This document shows, piece by piece, positions 7,326 through 15,615 of a DNA stretch of 64,000 bases. Positions within the stretch are counted from its first letter, which is position 1. Every line of letters begins with the position of its first letter. Source of the DNA: Rhodococcus sp. Leaf247 (lineage in GTDB: Bacteria > Actinomycetota > Actinomycetes > Mycobacteriales > Mycobacteriaceae); the NCBI RefSeq assembly GCF_001426185.1, contig NZ_LMRP01000003.1:524884-588883 (forward strand), written 5' to 3'. The notes beneath the pieces were generated by a model. It was not told the DNA's origin and made no database searches. It saw only the letters and a program-made list of their open reading frames with translations. A program made the position numbers and the translations under genes.

Positions 7326-8170
7326 GTGCGCACACACAGGCCGGTGCGGCGGAGGCAGTGCATCCCCATCGCCTGGTCGCCGACAACATCTCCGTCGGCT
7401 ACGGCGACCGCATCGTCATCGACAGCCTCGACCTCGAGGTGCACACCGGAGTCATCACCACCGTGATCGGGCCGAACGGCTGCGGTAAATCGACGCTGCT
7501 CCGCGCGCTGGGCCGTCTGCTGTCGCCGCGGCAGGGGCAGGTGACTCTCGACGGCAAGGCCATCGGCCACATGAAGACGAAGGACGTGGCCCGCACCCTC
7601 GGCGTCCTCCCCCAGTCGCCCATCGCACCGGAGGGTCTCACCGTCGCCGACCTCGTCGCCCGCGGCAGGCACCCGCACCAGTCGTGGATCCGCCAGTGGT
7701 CCCGCGACGACGAGTCCGAGGTGGCCCGCGCACTCCAGCTCACCGGCATCGAGGATCTGGCCGAGCGTCCCGTGGATCAGCTCTCCGGTGGACAGCGGCA
7801 GCGAGCATGGATCTCGATGGCGCTCGCGCAGGGGACGGACGTGTTGCTCCTGGACGAGCCCACGACGTACCTCGACCTCGCCCACTCCATCGAGGTGCTC
7901 GATCTCGTCGACAGGATGCACGACGAGATGGGCAGGACCGTCGTCATGGTCCTGCACGACCTCAATCTCGCCGTCCGCTACAGCGACCGACTCGTCGTCA
8001 TGCACGAAGGCAGAATCGTCGCCAGCGGCACGCCGTCCGAGGTCATCTCGGAGGAGATGTTGGCCGACGTGTTCGGCCTGACCGCCGCCGTCATCGACGA
8101 CCCGGTCTCGGACCGCCCCCTGATCGTCCCGATCGGCACCCGGCACGTCACCGTTCGATCATCGTCCTGA
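7322..8170 (+). CDS. Iron-chelate ABC transporter ATPase (FepC/FecE family)
   Basis: The 282-residue cytoplasmic ATPase powers the two FecCD permeases. Walker A is GPNGCGKST, the signature is LSGGQRQRAW, Walker B is VLLLDEPTTYLDL, and the switch histidine is in VLHDLNLAVRYS. ATG 7322 overlaps the permease stop. No substrate-binding lipoprotein gene accompanies the operon, so the receptor must be encoded elsewhere. Its 3' end overlaps the convergent gene at 8148 by 23 bases. Confidence 0.95.
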   Translation: MSAHTQAGAAEAVHPHRLVADNISVGYGDRIVIDSLDLEVHTGVITTVIGPNGCGKSTLLRALGRLLSPRQGQVTLDGKAIGHMKTKDVARTLGVLPQSPIAPEGLTVADLVARGRHPHQSWIRQWSRDDESEVARALQLTGIEDLAERPVDQLSGGQRQRAWISMALAQGTDVLLLDEPTTYLDLAHSIEVLDLVDRMHDEMGRTVVMVLHDLNLAVRYSDRLVVMHEGRIVASGTPSEVISEEMLADVFGLTAAVIDDPVSDRPLIVPIGTRHVTVRSSS

Positions 8171-10763
8171 CCAACTTGACGCCCTGCCCGAGGGACACGT
8201 CGGGCAGGTAGGCGCGGCCGATCGCGTTGGCGATGCTGGGCAGGGCCACCGCGTCGGGGAACGTCATGTACATCGGCTCGTACACGGGCTGGAACTTCGA
8301 CTTGAAGGCCAGCAGCGACCGGAACCCGTACACCGGTTCCAGGGTGCGCCCCACGACGTCGAGCAACCGTTCGAGCAGAGCCGACAGGGTCGAGGTCGCC
8401 GGCGACTCCTCGGTGGGGTCGCCCACCTTCGCCAGCGGCGCACCCGACAGGCTCAGGAACTGCGCGCCCTCCTCCTGCAACGACAGGGCGGCCGAGGCGA
8501 TGAGGAATTCCATCGCCGGCCGGAAGCCCTCGGACCGTCGACGCATGAAGTCGAGCGTCCATCCCACCACCTCGCCGTCCCGGTAGACCGGCATCCACGA
8601 CGTGATGCCGTGCACCGTGCGGTGTTCGTCCACCGCGATGAGGCATCGGACCTGCGGATCGTCCACCTCGTCCAGACCGCCGAGAGTGAACCCCATCTCG
8701 GGCATGCCCTTGTCGGCCACCCACTCCTCGGAGATCGCCGTGATCTGATCGGTGATGGCCAGCGGCGCGGTCGGGAAGCTGATCCACTCGGCTTCCACGC
8801 CGGCCTTCTTGGCCCGGTTGACGGCTGTACGCACATCCTGGAACTTCTTGCCCGTGAAGGCGAGACCGTCGAGAGGGAGCACGGTCTCCTCCCCCACCTG
8901 GATGCTCTCCCACCCGAGCGCGCCGGTGATGGACGCGACGTCGGGAGTCACCGAGTAGAAGCAGGGAGACCAGCCGTTGGCCGACGCGTACTCCGAGAAG
9001 CCGACGATGGCCGCCTTCCGGTCCGCCGGGGGCCCGACCGGATCTCCGGTCGTCAGGGCGATACCGGAGATCACGCGGAACGCGACGTAGCTTCGGCCGT
9101 CGCCGGAGAACCAGTAGCGATTGCCGCTCCACGTCGTCATCCAGGACAACGCGCTGCCGCTGCTCGCCGACAGCACTGCGCGGGCACGCTCGGTCGCATC
9201 GGTGTCGACGCCGTACGCGGGCTTCACGAACGATCCGGCCGTCAACACGATCAACGTCGCCCAGAAGGCGATGCCCGTCCACTCGTACAGGACGGTCGCG
9301 AGTCCGCTGTCCGGAAGGAACGGCGGGTCGAACCACTGCAGCAGGATCGGGGGTACCAGCCGCTGCGGGAAGTCTCCCAGCAGCGCCAGGGCGGACGGAC
9401 TGCCGTCGAAGCCCCCGCGCACCAGGGTCCCGACGGCCACGTAGATCACGGCCAACGCCACCGCAGCCGACGCGGTCCCGACCCACACACGGCGATAGGT
9501 ATCGGCCGGTGCCCGCACGTCGAAGTTCTTCCTCGTGACCACCAGCAACGTCAGGACGGCCAGCGGCACCAGGAACGGGACCGCCGTGCGGTACAGCGTC
9601 GCATCGCCGACGCCGTAGTAGAGCGTCTCGCCGTTGTCGAGGTCCGCGAATCTGATGAGGTAGTTGGCCAGCGCGAGGGCGACCAGGACGAACTGGGACA
9701 ACACCGCGCCGATCCACGCGAACCGTCGCCCGCGACGTAGGCCGTCGGCAAGAACGAGCAGATAGAGCGACGGCAGCACGCTGGCGACGGTCGGGCCGAC
9801 ACCGCCGAGGCGTAGGTCGAGCAGACCGCGTCGGCAATCGGTGGACCCCGGGTCGGCGCCGCAGACCAGGTCGACTTCGTCGACGGTCCACTGCTGACTG
9901 CGGAACAGCTCACGCAGGACAGCGAACGGGCCGACCGCGTTGGGCGAGAACGCCGCGATCATCGGACCGACGGCGCTGGCCGCGACGATCAACGCGACCA
10001 GGACGCGACCCTCGCGGCGCGTACCGGCCAACCTCGACGCGCGGGGAGACTTGCCTACGATCAGCGGTCCGGCGAGCCCGCCCACCAGGACGGATCCCAG
10101 TGTCGTGATGTCCGTGAGGTGGCCACCGAAGAGAGCCATGACCACTGTCAGGGCCACGAGACCCACCCGCACTCGACGACGCCACAAGGTGCCCATGTCG
10201 GAGCTGGCCACCATCAGGGTTCCGAGGATCCAGGCCGTCGGTCCCGAGGTGACACCGAGATGAAGTTGGAAACCCCACCCCTCGTCGAGAAGTTGGCCCA
10301 GCGCAGCGAGAGCCAGACCGAGCAGTGACCCACCGATCTGCGTCACCAGGACCGCCACGGCGAAGCGCCGGGTGCCCATCCGGTGCTCGACCGGCGCCGC
10401 GACGAGAAGGAACAGAAGCGTGGAGACGACCAGCGCCGCGACTCCGAGAGCGAACAGTCCGGACGTCACCGGGGTCCAGAGTCGAACGTTCTCGATCGGC
10501 ACTATGCCCACGGCGATGTGGTGGTCGAGGAAGCTGCGGTAGCTGCGGGTGGTCAGCGAGATGACGACGACGCCGATCCACATCGCGGCGAGCAGCGTCA
10601 GGCTGACGGGCGCACCCTTCGCGCCGTACGCGACAGTGGAACCGACCCGCGCACCCTGCCGGCGCGTGCGTGCCCACCAGGCGGCGACGTCCGTGCGGAC
10701 ACGGCCGAGGCGGCTCGGCGCATCGGTGGTGGGGTCGCCGTCGTCCGTGGAGGTCGCGGTCAC
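8148..10763 (-). CDS. Membrane protein with phosphatidylglycerol lysyltransferase-like (DUF2156) domain
   Basis: The protein has 871 residues. About 500 N-terminal residues are membrane-embedded; the first six or so helices look rhomboid-like (RLWTPVTSGLFALG, VEHRMGTRRFAVAVLVTQIGGSLLG) but I see no serine-protease motif. The C-terminal third carries the DUF2156/MprF-type aminoacyl-transferase fold (SGDGRSYVAFRVISGIALTTGDPVG, FTGKKFQDVRTAVNRAKKAG). MprF enzymes transfer lysine or alanine from tRNA to phosphatidylglycerol, changing membrane charge and peptide resistance. A substrate cannot be read from sequence. Its GTG overlaps the stop of the esterase gene (GTGA), tying the two functionally. 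Confidence 0.82.
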   Translation of the reverse strand: MTATSTDDGDPTTDAPSRLGRVRTDVAAWWARTRRQGARVGSTVAYGAKGAPVSLTLLAAMWIGVVVISLTTRSYRSFLDHHIAVGIVPIENVRLWTPVTSGLFALGVAALVVSTLLFLLVAAPVEHRMGTRRFAVAVLVTQIGGSLLGLALAALGQLLDEGWGFQLHLGVTSGPTAWILGTLMVASSDMGTLWRRRVRVGLVALTVVMALFGGHLTDITTLGSVLVGGLAGPLIVGKSPRASRLAGTRREGRVLVALIVAASAVGPMIAAFSPNAVGPFAVLRELFRSQQWTVDEVDLVCGADPGSTDCRRGLLDLRLGGVGPTVASVLPSLYLLVLADGLRRGRRFAWIGAVLSQFVLVALALANYLIRFADLDNGETLYYGVGDATLYRTAVPFLVPLAVLTLLVVTRKNFDVRAPADTYRRVWVGTASAAVALAVIYVAVGTLVRGGFDGSPSALALLGDFPQRLVPPILLQWFDPPFLPDSGLATVLYEWTGIAFWATLIVLTAGSFVKPAYGVDTDATERARAVLSASSGSALSWMTTWSGNRYWFSGDGRSYVAFRVISGIALTTGDPVGPPADRKAAIVGFSEYASANGWSPCFYSVTPDVASITGALGWESIQVGEETVLPLDGLAFTGKKFQDVRTAVNRAKKAGVEAEWISFPTAPLAITDQITAISEEWVADKGMPEMGFTLGGLDEVDDPQVRCLIAVDEHRTVHGITSWMPVYRDGEVVGWTLDFMRRRSEGFRPAMEFLIASAALSLQEEGAQFLSLSGAPLAKVGDPTEESPATSTLSALLERLLDVVGRTLEPVYGFRSLLAFKSKFQPVYEPMYMTFPDAVALPSIANAIGRAYLPDVSLGQGVKLVRTMIER

Positions 10764-12058
10764 GAGGTGAGCCCCAGACGCGTTGCCAACCAGCCGATCT
10801 CGAGTTCCAACCCGGCCGACCAGGTCTCGTAGCTGTGTCCCCCGGGGACCTCCGCGTACTGCACGTTCATACCGGCTTTCTGTGCGGCGGCGAGCAATTG
10901 CTGCGCCGACTTCTGGTAGTCGGGGTCGCTCGCACCGACGACGAAGACGCCGGCGGTGTCGGGGAACTGCGTCGATGCCATCAGGTTCATCGGGTTCACG
11001 GCCTCGAACGCGGCTTCACTACCTCCGAACGCCGCGTCGAGAGTGCGCTGCTTGTCGCCGAGCGTCGGCTCGAGTTGTCCGGACAGCACCAGGAACGTGG
11101 GATAGATCGCCGGGTAGTTCGTGGCCATCTGCAGCGCGCACGTGCCGCCGTACGAGAGTCCACCGACCGCCCAGTGCTTCGGGTCCGGATCCACCTGCAG
11201 CGTGGAGTTCACCCAGGCCGGCACATCCTTCGACAGATACGTGGCCACATTGCCGAGCGGCGAGTCGACGCACAGAGGATTCGCGATGGTCGACCCGGTG
11301 GCGTCGGCGACGACCACCACCGGCGCCAGACCCTTGTGCTGTTCCGCGAAGCGATCCATCGTCGACACCAGGCGCCCGCCGGTGAGCCAGTCGTCGGGTG
11401 AGCCCGGTTGTCCGGCCATCAGGACGAGGACGGGGAGCAGTGGGCGCCGGTCGGTGAAATAGGCCGGCGGCAGGTAGACCTTGGCGTCGCGGGCCGAGAA
11501 GCCGGATGCCGTACCGGGGATCGGCGCGTCCAGGATGCGGCCTCCCGCCGGCATCTCGGCGGGGGCGGTCCACGATGCCTCGAGCGGAGTACCGGTCACA
11601 GGATCGGCGGTGCGCCCGGTCACCTCGTCGACGCCGACCTCCTCGACCGACGAGATGCCCACGGCGGTGCCGACGGTCGGGTAGGCGTCGAAGACGAGGT
11701 TGACCTGAGCTGCCGCGGTCGCGACGACCGCGATGAGCGCGAGGACGGTGATCACCTTGGACCACCACCGTGCTGCGGCGAGCAGGCGAGGAACCGTCAG
11801 CAGCAGCCCGAACACTCCGAGTCCGACCCACACGTAGACGGATATCTCCACCGGATCGGGAAACACGCGCCAGATCTTCTCGATGATCACCCAGGATGCG
11901 ACGGTCAGTGCTGCGGCGATCACGAGGGTGATCGGCACGGCACGGGTCAGATGCCGTCGACTGCGGGCGAGAACGAGCCACACCAGACCCAGGACACCGG
12001 CCACCGTGACGACGATCGGAACGGGTCCGCTGACCAACGACGTGTCCAGGATTGCCAC
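10760..12058 (-). CDS. Membrane-anchored alpha/beta-hydrolase esterase
   Basis: The 432-residue protein begins with about four hydrophobic segments (residues 10-135) followed by an exported esterase domain of the antigen-85/esterase-D type. The nucleophile elbow is GLSYGG (in KHWAVGGLSYGGTCALQM) and the C-terminal GGHSYETW supplies the histidine. Likely substrates are acyl esters of envelope lipids. Some MprF-like systems have a partner hydrolase that deacylates aminoacyl-lipids, which the GTGA coupling to the gene at 8148-10763 would fit; this is inference. The GTG start at 12058 lacks a ribosome binding site and fits a leaderless mRNA. Confidence 0.8.
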   Translation of the reverse strand: MAILDTSLVSGPVPIVVTVAGVLGLVWLVLARSRRHLTRAVPITLVIAAALTVASWVIIEKIWRVFPDPVEISVYVWVGLGVFGLLLTVPRLLAAARWWSKVITVLALIAVVATAAAQVNLVFDAYPTVGTAVGISSVEEVGVDEVTGRTADPVTGTPLEASWTAPAEMPAGGRILDAPIPGTASGFSARDAKVYLPPAYFTDRRPLLPVLVLMAGQPGSPDDWLTGGRLVSTMDRFAEQHKGLAPVVVVADATGSTIANPLCVDSPLGNVATYLSKDVPAWVNSTLQVDPDPKHWAVGGLSYGGTCALQMATNYPAIYPTFLVLSGQLEPTLGDKQRTLDAAFGGSEAAFEAVNPMNLMASTQFPDTAGVFVVGASDPDYQKSAQQLLAAAQKAGMNVQYAEVPGGHSYETWSAGLELEIGWLATRLGLTS

Positions 12059-12064
12059 GGCGCA

Positions 12065-12070
12065 ACAGTA
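12065..12070 (-). promoter_or_regulatory. -10 element of a leaderless promoter for the esterase gene
   Basis: TACTGT on the minus strand stands exactly six bases before the GTG at 12058, the spacing expected when transcription starts at the start codon. There is no Shine-Dalgarno sequence. I see no good -35. Confidence 0.45.
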
Positions 12071-12139
12071 GCCGCGGCGCCCGTCCGACGGCGCGCGTTG
12101 CGAGCGCGCCGCGCCGCGTTCACGTGCGACGACCCGCTG

Positions 12140-12152
12140 CTACACCCTGTAG
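12140..12152. promoter_or_regulatory. BlaI/MecI-type operator
   Basis: CTACA-CCC-TGTAG is a perfect inverted repeat matching the TACA-N-TGTA core bound by BlaI, MecI and CopY repressors. It lies 37 bases upstream of the BlaI-family gene and between it and the divergent esterase gene, so autoregulation, and possibly control of both directions, is likely. Confidence 0.6.
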
Positions 12153-12189
12153 TACGCATTCGCGTCGGAGGAGACGTATCATTTCCGGA

Positions 12190-12582
12190 ATGGCAGGCCT
12201 GGGCGATCTCGAACGAGCAGTGATGGAACATTTGTGGTCGAGTTCGGAGCCACAGACCGTGCGCCAGGTGCACGAGGCACTCGCGGAGAAGCGCGAGCTC
12301 GCCTACACCACGGTGATGACCGTGCTGCAGCGTCTGGCGAAGAAGAAGCTCGTCACCCAGCAGCGAGACGACCGCGCCCATCGGTACGCTCCAGTACATG
12401 GGCGCGAGGAACTTGTCGCGAGTCTCATGGTCGACGCTCTCCAACAGGCGGATCGATCCGGAGGCCGCGCTGCTGCGCTCGTGCATTTCGTCGGGCAGGT
12501 GGGCGCCGACGAGGCCGCTGCGCTCCGTGAGGCGCTCGCAGCGCTGGAGAAGCAGGACGACTCCCGACGCGGGACCGTCTGA
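12190..12582 (+). CDS. BlaI/MecI family transcriptional repressor
   Basis: The 130-residue winged-helix protein starts MAGLGDLERAVMEHLWSS, the conserved family N-terminus, and has a recognition region RELAYTTVMTVLQRLAKKKL. BlaI repressors are inactivated by cleavage through a partner M56 protease, and such a gene follows directly. The ATG was chosen by homology: GGAGGAG lies 17 bases upstream, longer than usual. From memory it corresponds to Rv1846c, which controls Rv1845c and ATP-synthase genes in M. tuberculosis. Confidence 0.92.
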   Translation: MAGLGDLERAVMEHLWSSSEPQTVRQVHEALAEKRELAYTTVMTVLQRLAKKKLVTQQRDDRAHRYAPVHGREELVASLMVDALQQADRSGGRAAALVHFVGQVGADEAAALREALAALEKQDDSRRGTV

Positions 12583-12627
12583 GCGACCAGGCAGGCTCAT
12601 CACCACTTCGGCACCGACGGTGAGGAC

Positions 12628-13581
12628 ATGAACGCACCGACAGCAGTGATCTTCGCGGTACTCGCGTTGATTCTGGCGGGCCCCGTTCCCGCACTGCTGG
12701 CCCGCGCCACCTGGCCGCACCGCACTCCGCGCGCAGCTCTCGTCCTCTGGCAGGCCATCGCGTTGGCCGCCGTGCTCTCCGCCTTCAGTTCGGGGCTGGC
12801 CATCGCCAGTCAGCTGCTCGTTCCCGGGGCGGACGGTCGCCCCACCACCTCCCCCACGGCGGAGATCGACGCTCTCGGACTTCCCGTGTGGATCCTCTAC
12901 GTTTCGGTGCTCGCCATCACCCTCGTCATCGGCGCTCGACTGCTCTGGGCCACGTCCCTGGTGGCCGTGAAGACGAGGCGACGGCGCGCTCGGCACCGCA
13001 CACTCGTCGACATCCTCGACCGCAGCGCCGATCAGGTCAGTCCGCACGGCACCGACGTCCGCGTCCTGGAGACTCTCGATCCCATCGCCTACTGCCTGCC
13101 CGGGCTCCGGCAACGTGTCGTCCTGAGCGAAGGCACACTGTCCAACCTGGACGACGACGAGCTCGCCGCCATCCTCACCCACGAGCGGTCGCACCTGCGC
13201 GCGCGCCACGACCTGGTCCTCGAAGCTTTCATGGCCGTCAACCAGGCGTTCCCGTACTTCGTGCGTAGTCGCTCGGCCCTGGGTTCGGTCCAGTTGCTCG
13301 TCGAACTTCTCGCGGACGACTCCGCGGTCCGCGTCACCGGGCCCCGGCCCCTCGCTCGAGCCCTGGTCGCATGTTCGGGATCCTCGGCTCCGCGAGGTGC
13401 GCTTGCGGCGGGTGGTCCCAGCACGCTGGTCCGTGTCCGCCGCCTCGCCACCCCGGGCTCGACGCCCGGCGTCGCCCCGTTGGCGTACCTGGCGTCGGCC
13501 GCCATCCTCGTGGTCCCGACTATTTACGTCGCCGTGCCGTGGCTGACCGAGCTGAACCGGCTTCTCCAGCACCGACCCTGA
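12628..13581 (+). CDS. M56 (BlaR1-like) membrane zinc metallopeptidase
   Basis: The 317-residue integral membrane protease has hydrophobic segments near residues 5-25, 38-60 and 88-110 and the zinc motif HERSH at residues 185-189, with a further helix near the C-terminus. In the BlaR1/MecR1 paradigm such proteases cleave a BlaI-type repressor on a signal. Here there is no extracellular penicillin-binding domain, as is usual for actinobacterial Rv1845c-type members, so the signal is unknown. It pairs with the repressor gene 45 bases upstream. Confidence 0.88.
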   Translation: MNAPTAVIFAVLALILAGPVPALLARATWPHRTPRAALVLWQAIALAAVLSAFSSGLAIASQLLVPGADGRPTTSPTAEIDALGLPVWILYVSVLAITLVIGARLLWATSLVAVKTRRRRARHRTLVDILDRSADQVSPHGTDVRVLETLDPIAYCLPGLRQRVVLSEGTLSNLDDDELAAILTHERSHLRARHDLVLEAFMAVNQAFPYFVRSRSALGSVQLLVELLADDSAVRVTGPRPLARALVACSGSSAPRGALAAGGPSTLVRVRRLATPGSTPGVAPLAYLASAAILVVPTIYVAVPWLTELNRLLQHRP

Positions 13582-13889
13582 CACTCCGTCCCCTGACACC
13601 CCGGGAGTCGACTGGCTCACACGAGTCGGCATGTGGAGCGCCCATCGCGTAGGGTTGACCTCGGTTCATCAGAACCATCCGTTAGTCGATATGGCACAAA
13701 CTTCGCCGTCGGACAGCGCGAGTTCATCGAACTCCCGCACCGTACGGACGACAAGACACCTCACATTGCGCCCGAGCTCCGCTTGCGCATCGATGACCAG
13801 GTGATGTGTGCCCTGGCTCGTTACTGCTGCGCGGTGATCATTCGTTGCTGCGTGGCGACGCGCCTGCAACCCCGAGAGGTACCACCGCG
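13582..13889 (+). other. 308-base intergenic region, probable long leader of the helicase gene
   Basis: No convincing gene lies here. A TTGACC (13655-13660) could be a -35, but no good -10 follows at normal spacing. A small hairpin GGTTC-ATCA-GAACC lies just after it. Long untranslated leaders are common for DEAD-box helicase mRNAs that respond to cold, so an RNA leader is plausible but unproven. Confidence 0.3.
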
Positions 13890-15551
13890 TTGACCAGCGC
13901 TACACCCGTTTCTGATTCTGCTACCAGCACCACCGGCCCCGTGGCCGAGTCGGTCGACACCACCACCGTCGACGGCACCCCCGAAGGTGCGACCAGCACC
14001 GAGACCACGTTCTCCGATCTCGGTCTTCCCGCAGCCATCGTTGCGGCACTCGCGAAGAACGGCATCACCGTTCCTTCCCCCATCCAGAAGATGGCCATCA
14101 CCGACGCACTCGGCGGACGTAACGTCCTGGGCCGTGCGCAGACCGGTTCGGGCAAGACCCTCGCCTTCGGTCTCCCCATGCTCACCCGCCTCGCGGAAGC
14201 CGGCGTCAAGCCCGCCGCGAAGCGCCCCCGTGCACTCGTTCTGGTTCCCACCCGTGAGCTCGCCTTCCAGGTGGTCGATTCGCTGCAGTCCTACGCCACG
14301 GTGCTCGGACTGAGCGTCCGTCCCGCTGTCGGCGGCACCCCCTTCGGTCGGCAGGCCGATCAGCTCCGTCGCGGCGTCGACGTTCTCGTCGCCACCCCCG
14401 GACGCCTCGGCGACCACCTGCGTCAGGGCACCTGCGTCCTTGAGGCAGTGGAGATCACCGCACTCGACGAGGCCGACCAGATGGCCGACATGGGCTTCCT
14501 GCCCGAGGTGCGCGACATCCTCGGACAGACCGCGAACGGTGGCCAGCGCATGCTGTTCTCCGCCACGCTCGACCGTGAGGTGCAGTCGTTGGTCCGCCAG
14601 TTCCTGGCCGACCACGTGCAGCACTCGACCGGTGACAGCAAGGCTGCCGTCGAGTCGATGGATCACTACATCCTGAACGTCGGCCGCGGTCAGAAGGACA
14701 TCGTCCTGTCCGAGATCGCTGCTCGCGAGGGTGGCCGGACCATCATGTTCGCCCGCACCAAGCTCGGCTGCGACGGCATCACCGACCGTCTGCGCGCCGT
14801 CGGCATCCACGCCGAGTCGCTGCACGGCGGCAAGGCGCAGAACCAGCGCACTCGCGTTCTCGATCGTTTCAAGAGCGGTCGCACCCCGGTGCTCGTCGCC
14901 ACGGACGTCGCTGCACGCGGCATCCACGTCGACGGCATCGACCTGGTCGTCCACGTCGATCCGCCCGCGGATCACAAGGACTACATGCACCGCGCCGGCC
15001 GTACGGCTCGCGCCGGCGCTGCGGGCACCGTCGTCGCCATCGCGCTGCCCAACCAGCGACGCATCATCAGCCGCCTGACCGGTCAGGCCGGCGTCAAGGT
15101 CAAGTCCGTCGACGTCTCCCCCGGTTCGGCCGAACTCGGCTCGATCACCGGCGCCAAGGCGCCGTCCGGCGAGCCGGTGCGCGAGGCACCGCGTCGCGAG
15201 CGTCCGAGCGGCCCGTCGCGTTTCGGCGCATCGGGTTCACCTCGTACGGGTGGCTACCGCGGCGGCGACTCCGGTGGTTACCGGGGCCGTGACGAGAACC
15301 GCACCGGCGGCTACCGCGGCGGCGAATCGAGCGGTGGCTACAAGGGCCGCGACGAGAACCGCACCGGCGGCTACCGCGGCGGCGAGTCCAGCGGTGGTGG
15401 CTACAAGGGCCGCGACGAGAACCGTACCGGCGGCTACCGCGGCGGCGAGTCCAGTGGCGGCTACCGCGGACGCGACGAGAACCGTTCGGGCGCAACGGAT
15501 TCACGCTCCGGCGGCTTCCGCAGCCGCGCTGCGGGCACCGCGCGCGACTGA
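13890..15551 (+). CDS. DEAD-box ATP-dependent RNA helicase with RGG-type repeat tail
   Basis: The 553-residue cytoplasmic helicase unwinds RNA duplexes, probably in ribosome assembly or mRNA decay. It has the Q-motif (FSDLGLPAAIVAAL with VPSPIQ), motif I AQTGSGKT, Ia PTRELA, DEAD in TALDEADQM, SAT in LFSATLD and HRAGRTARAG. The C-terminal about 85 residues are four tandem copies of a 20-residue Gly/Tyr/Arg/Glu unit, expected to bind RNA. The start is taken as TTG 13890, after GAGAGG; an upstream GTG frame lacks support. Confidence in the family is high, in the start moderate. Confidence 0.92.
   Translation: MTSATPVSDSATSTTGPVAESVDTTTVDGTPEGATSTETTFSDLGLPAAIVAALAKNGITVPSPIQKMAITDALGGRNVLGRAQTGSGKTLAFGLPMLTRLAEAGVKPAAKRPRALVLVPTRELAFQVVDSLQSYATVLGLSVRPAVGGTPFGRQADQLRRGVDVLVATPGRLGDHLRQGTCVLEAVEITALDEADQMADMGFLPEVRDILGQTANGGQRMLFSATLDREVQSLVRQFLADHVQHSTGDSKAAVESMDHYILNVGRGQKDIVLSEIAAREGGRTIMFARTKLGCDGITDRLRAVGIHAESLHGGKAQNQRTRVLDRFKSGRTPVLVATDVAARGIHVDGIDLVVHVDPPADHKDYMHRAGRTARAGAAGTVVAIALPNQRRIISRLTGQAGVKVKSVDVSPGSAELGSITGAKAPSGEPVREAPRRERPSGPSRFGASGSPRTGGYRGGDSGGYRGRDENRTGGYRGGESSGGYKGRDENRTGGYRGGESSGGGYKGRDENRTGGYRGGESSGGYRGRDENRSGATDSRSGGFRSRAAGTARD
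15246..15486 (+). repeat. About four tandem 57-63-bp coding repeats in the helicase tail
   Basis: Each unit encodes roughly TGGYRGGESSGGYKGRDENR. The second and fourth units are 60 bp, the third has one extra Gly codon (63 bp) and the first is a diverged 57-bp copy. The near identity at the DNA level suggests recent slippage or recombination, so copy number may vary between strains. Confidence 0.85.
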
Positions 15552-15569
15552 CAGCTACACCCTCCTTGT

Positions 15570-15597
15570 CCGGCCCCGACTTTCGCGTCGGGGCCGG
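15570..15597 (+). terminator. Hairpin terminator after the helicase gene
   Basis: An 11-bp perfect stem CCGGCCCCGAC/GTCGGGGCCGG with loop TTTCGC lies 18 bases after the helicase stop. It has no T-run, as often seen for actinobacterial terminators. Confidence 0.6.
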
Positions 15598-15615
15598 GCA
15601 GGGAAAGCTGGGGGA

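Noticed and set aside
13633..13893. An 86-codon open frame in the gap before the DEAD-box helicase
   Set aside because: It has no ribosome binding site, no recognisable protein character and overlaps the helicase start region. High GC content makes such open frames common.
15246..15486. A possible CRISPR-like array
   Set aside because: The repeats have no unique spacers and lie in frame within the helicase gene, where they encode Gly/Arg/Tyr units.
15250..15615. A long N-terminal extension of 6-phosphogluconate dehydrogenase
   Set aside because: The upstream part is the helicase repeat region read in another frame. The family length and ribosome binding site support ATG 15616.
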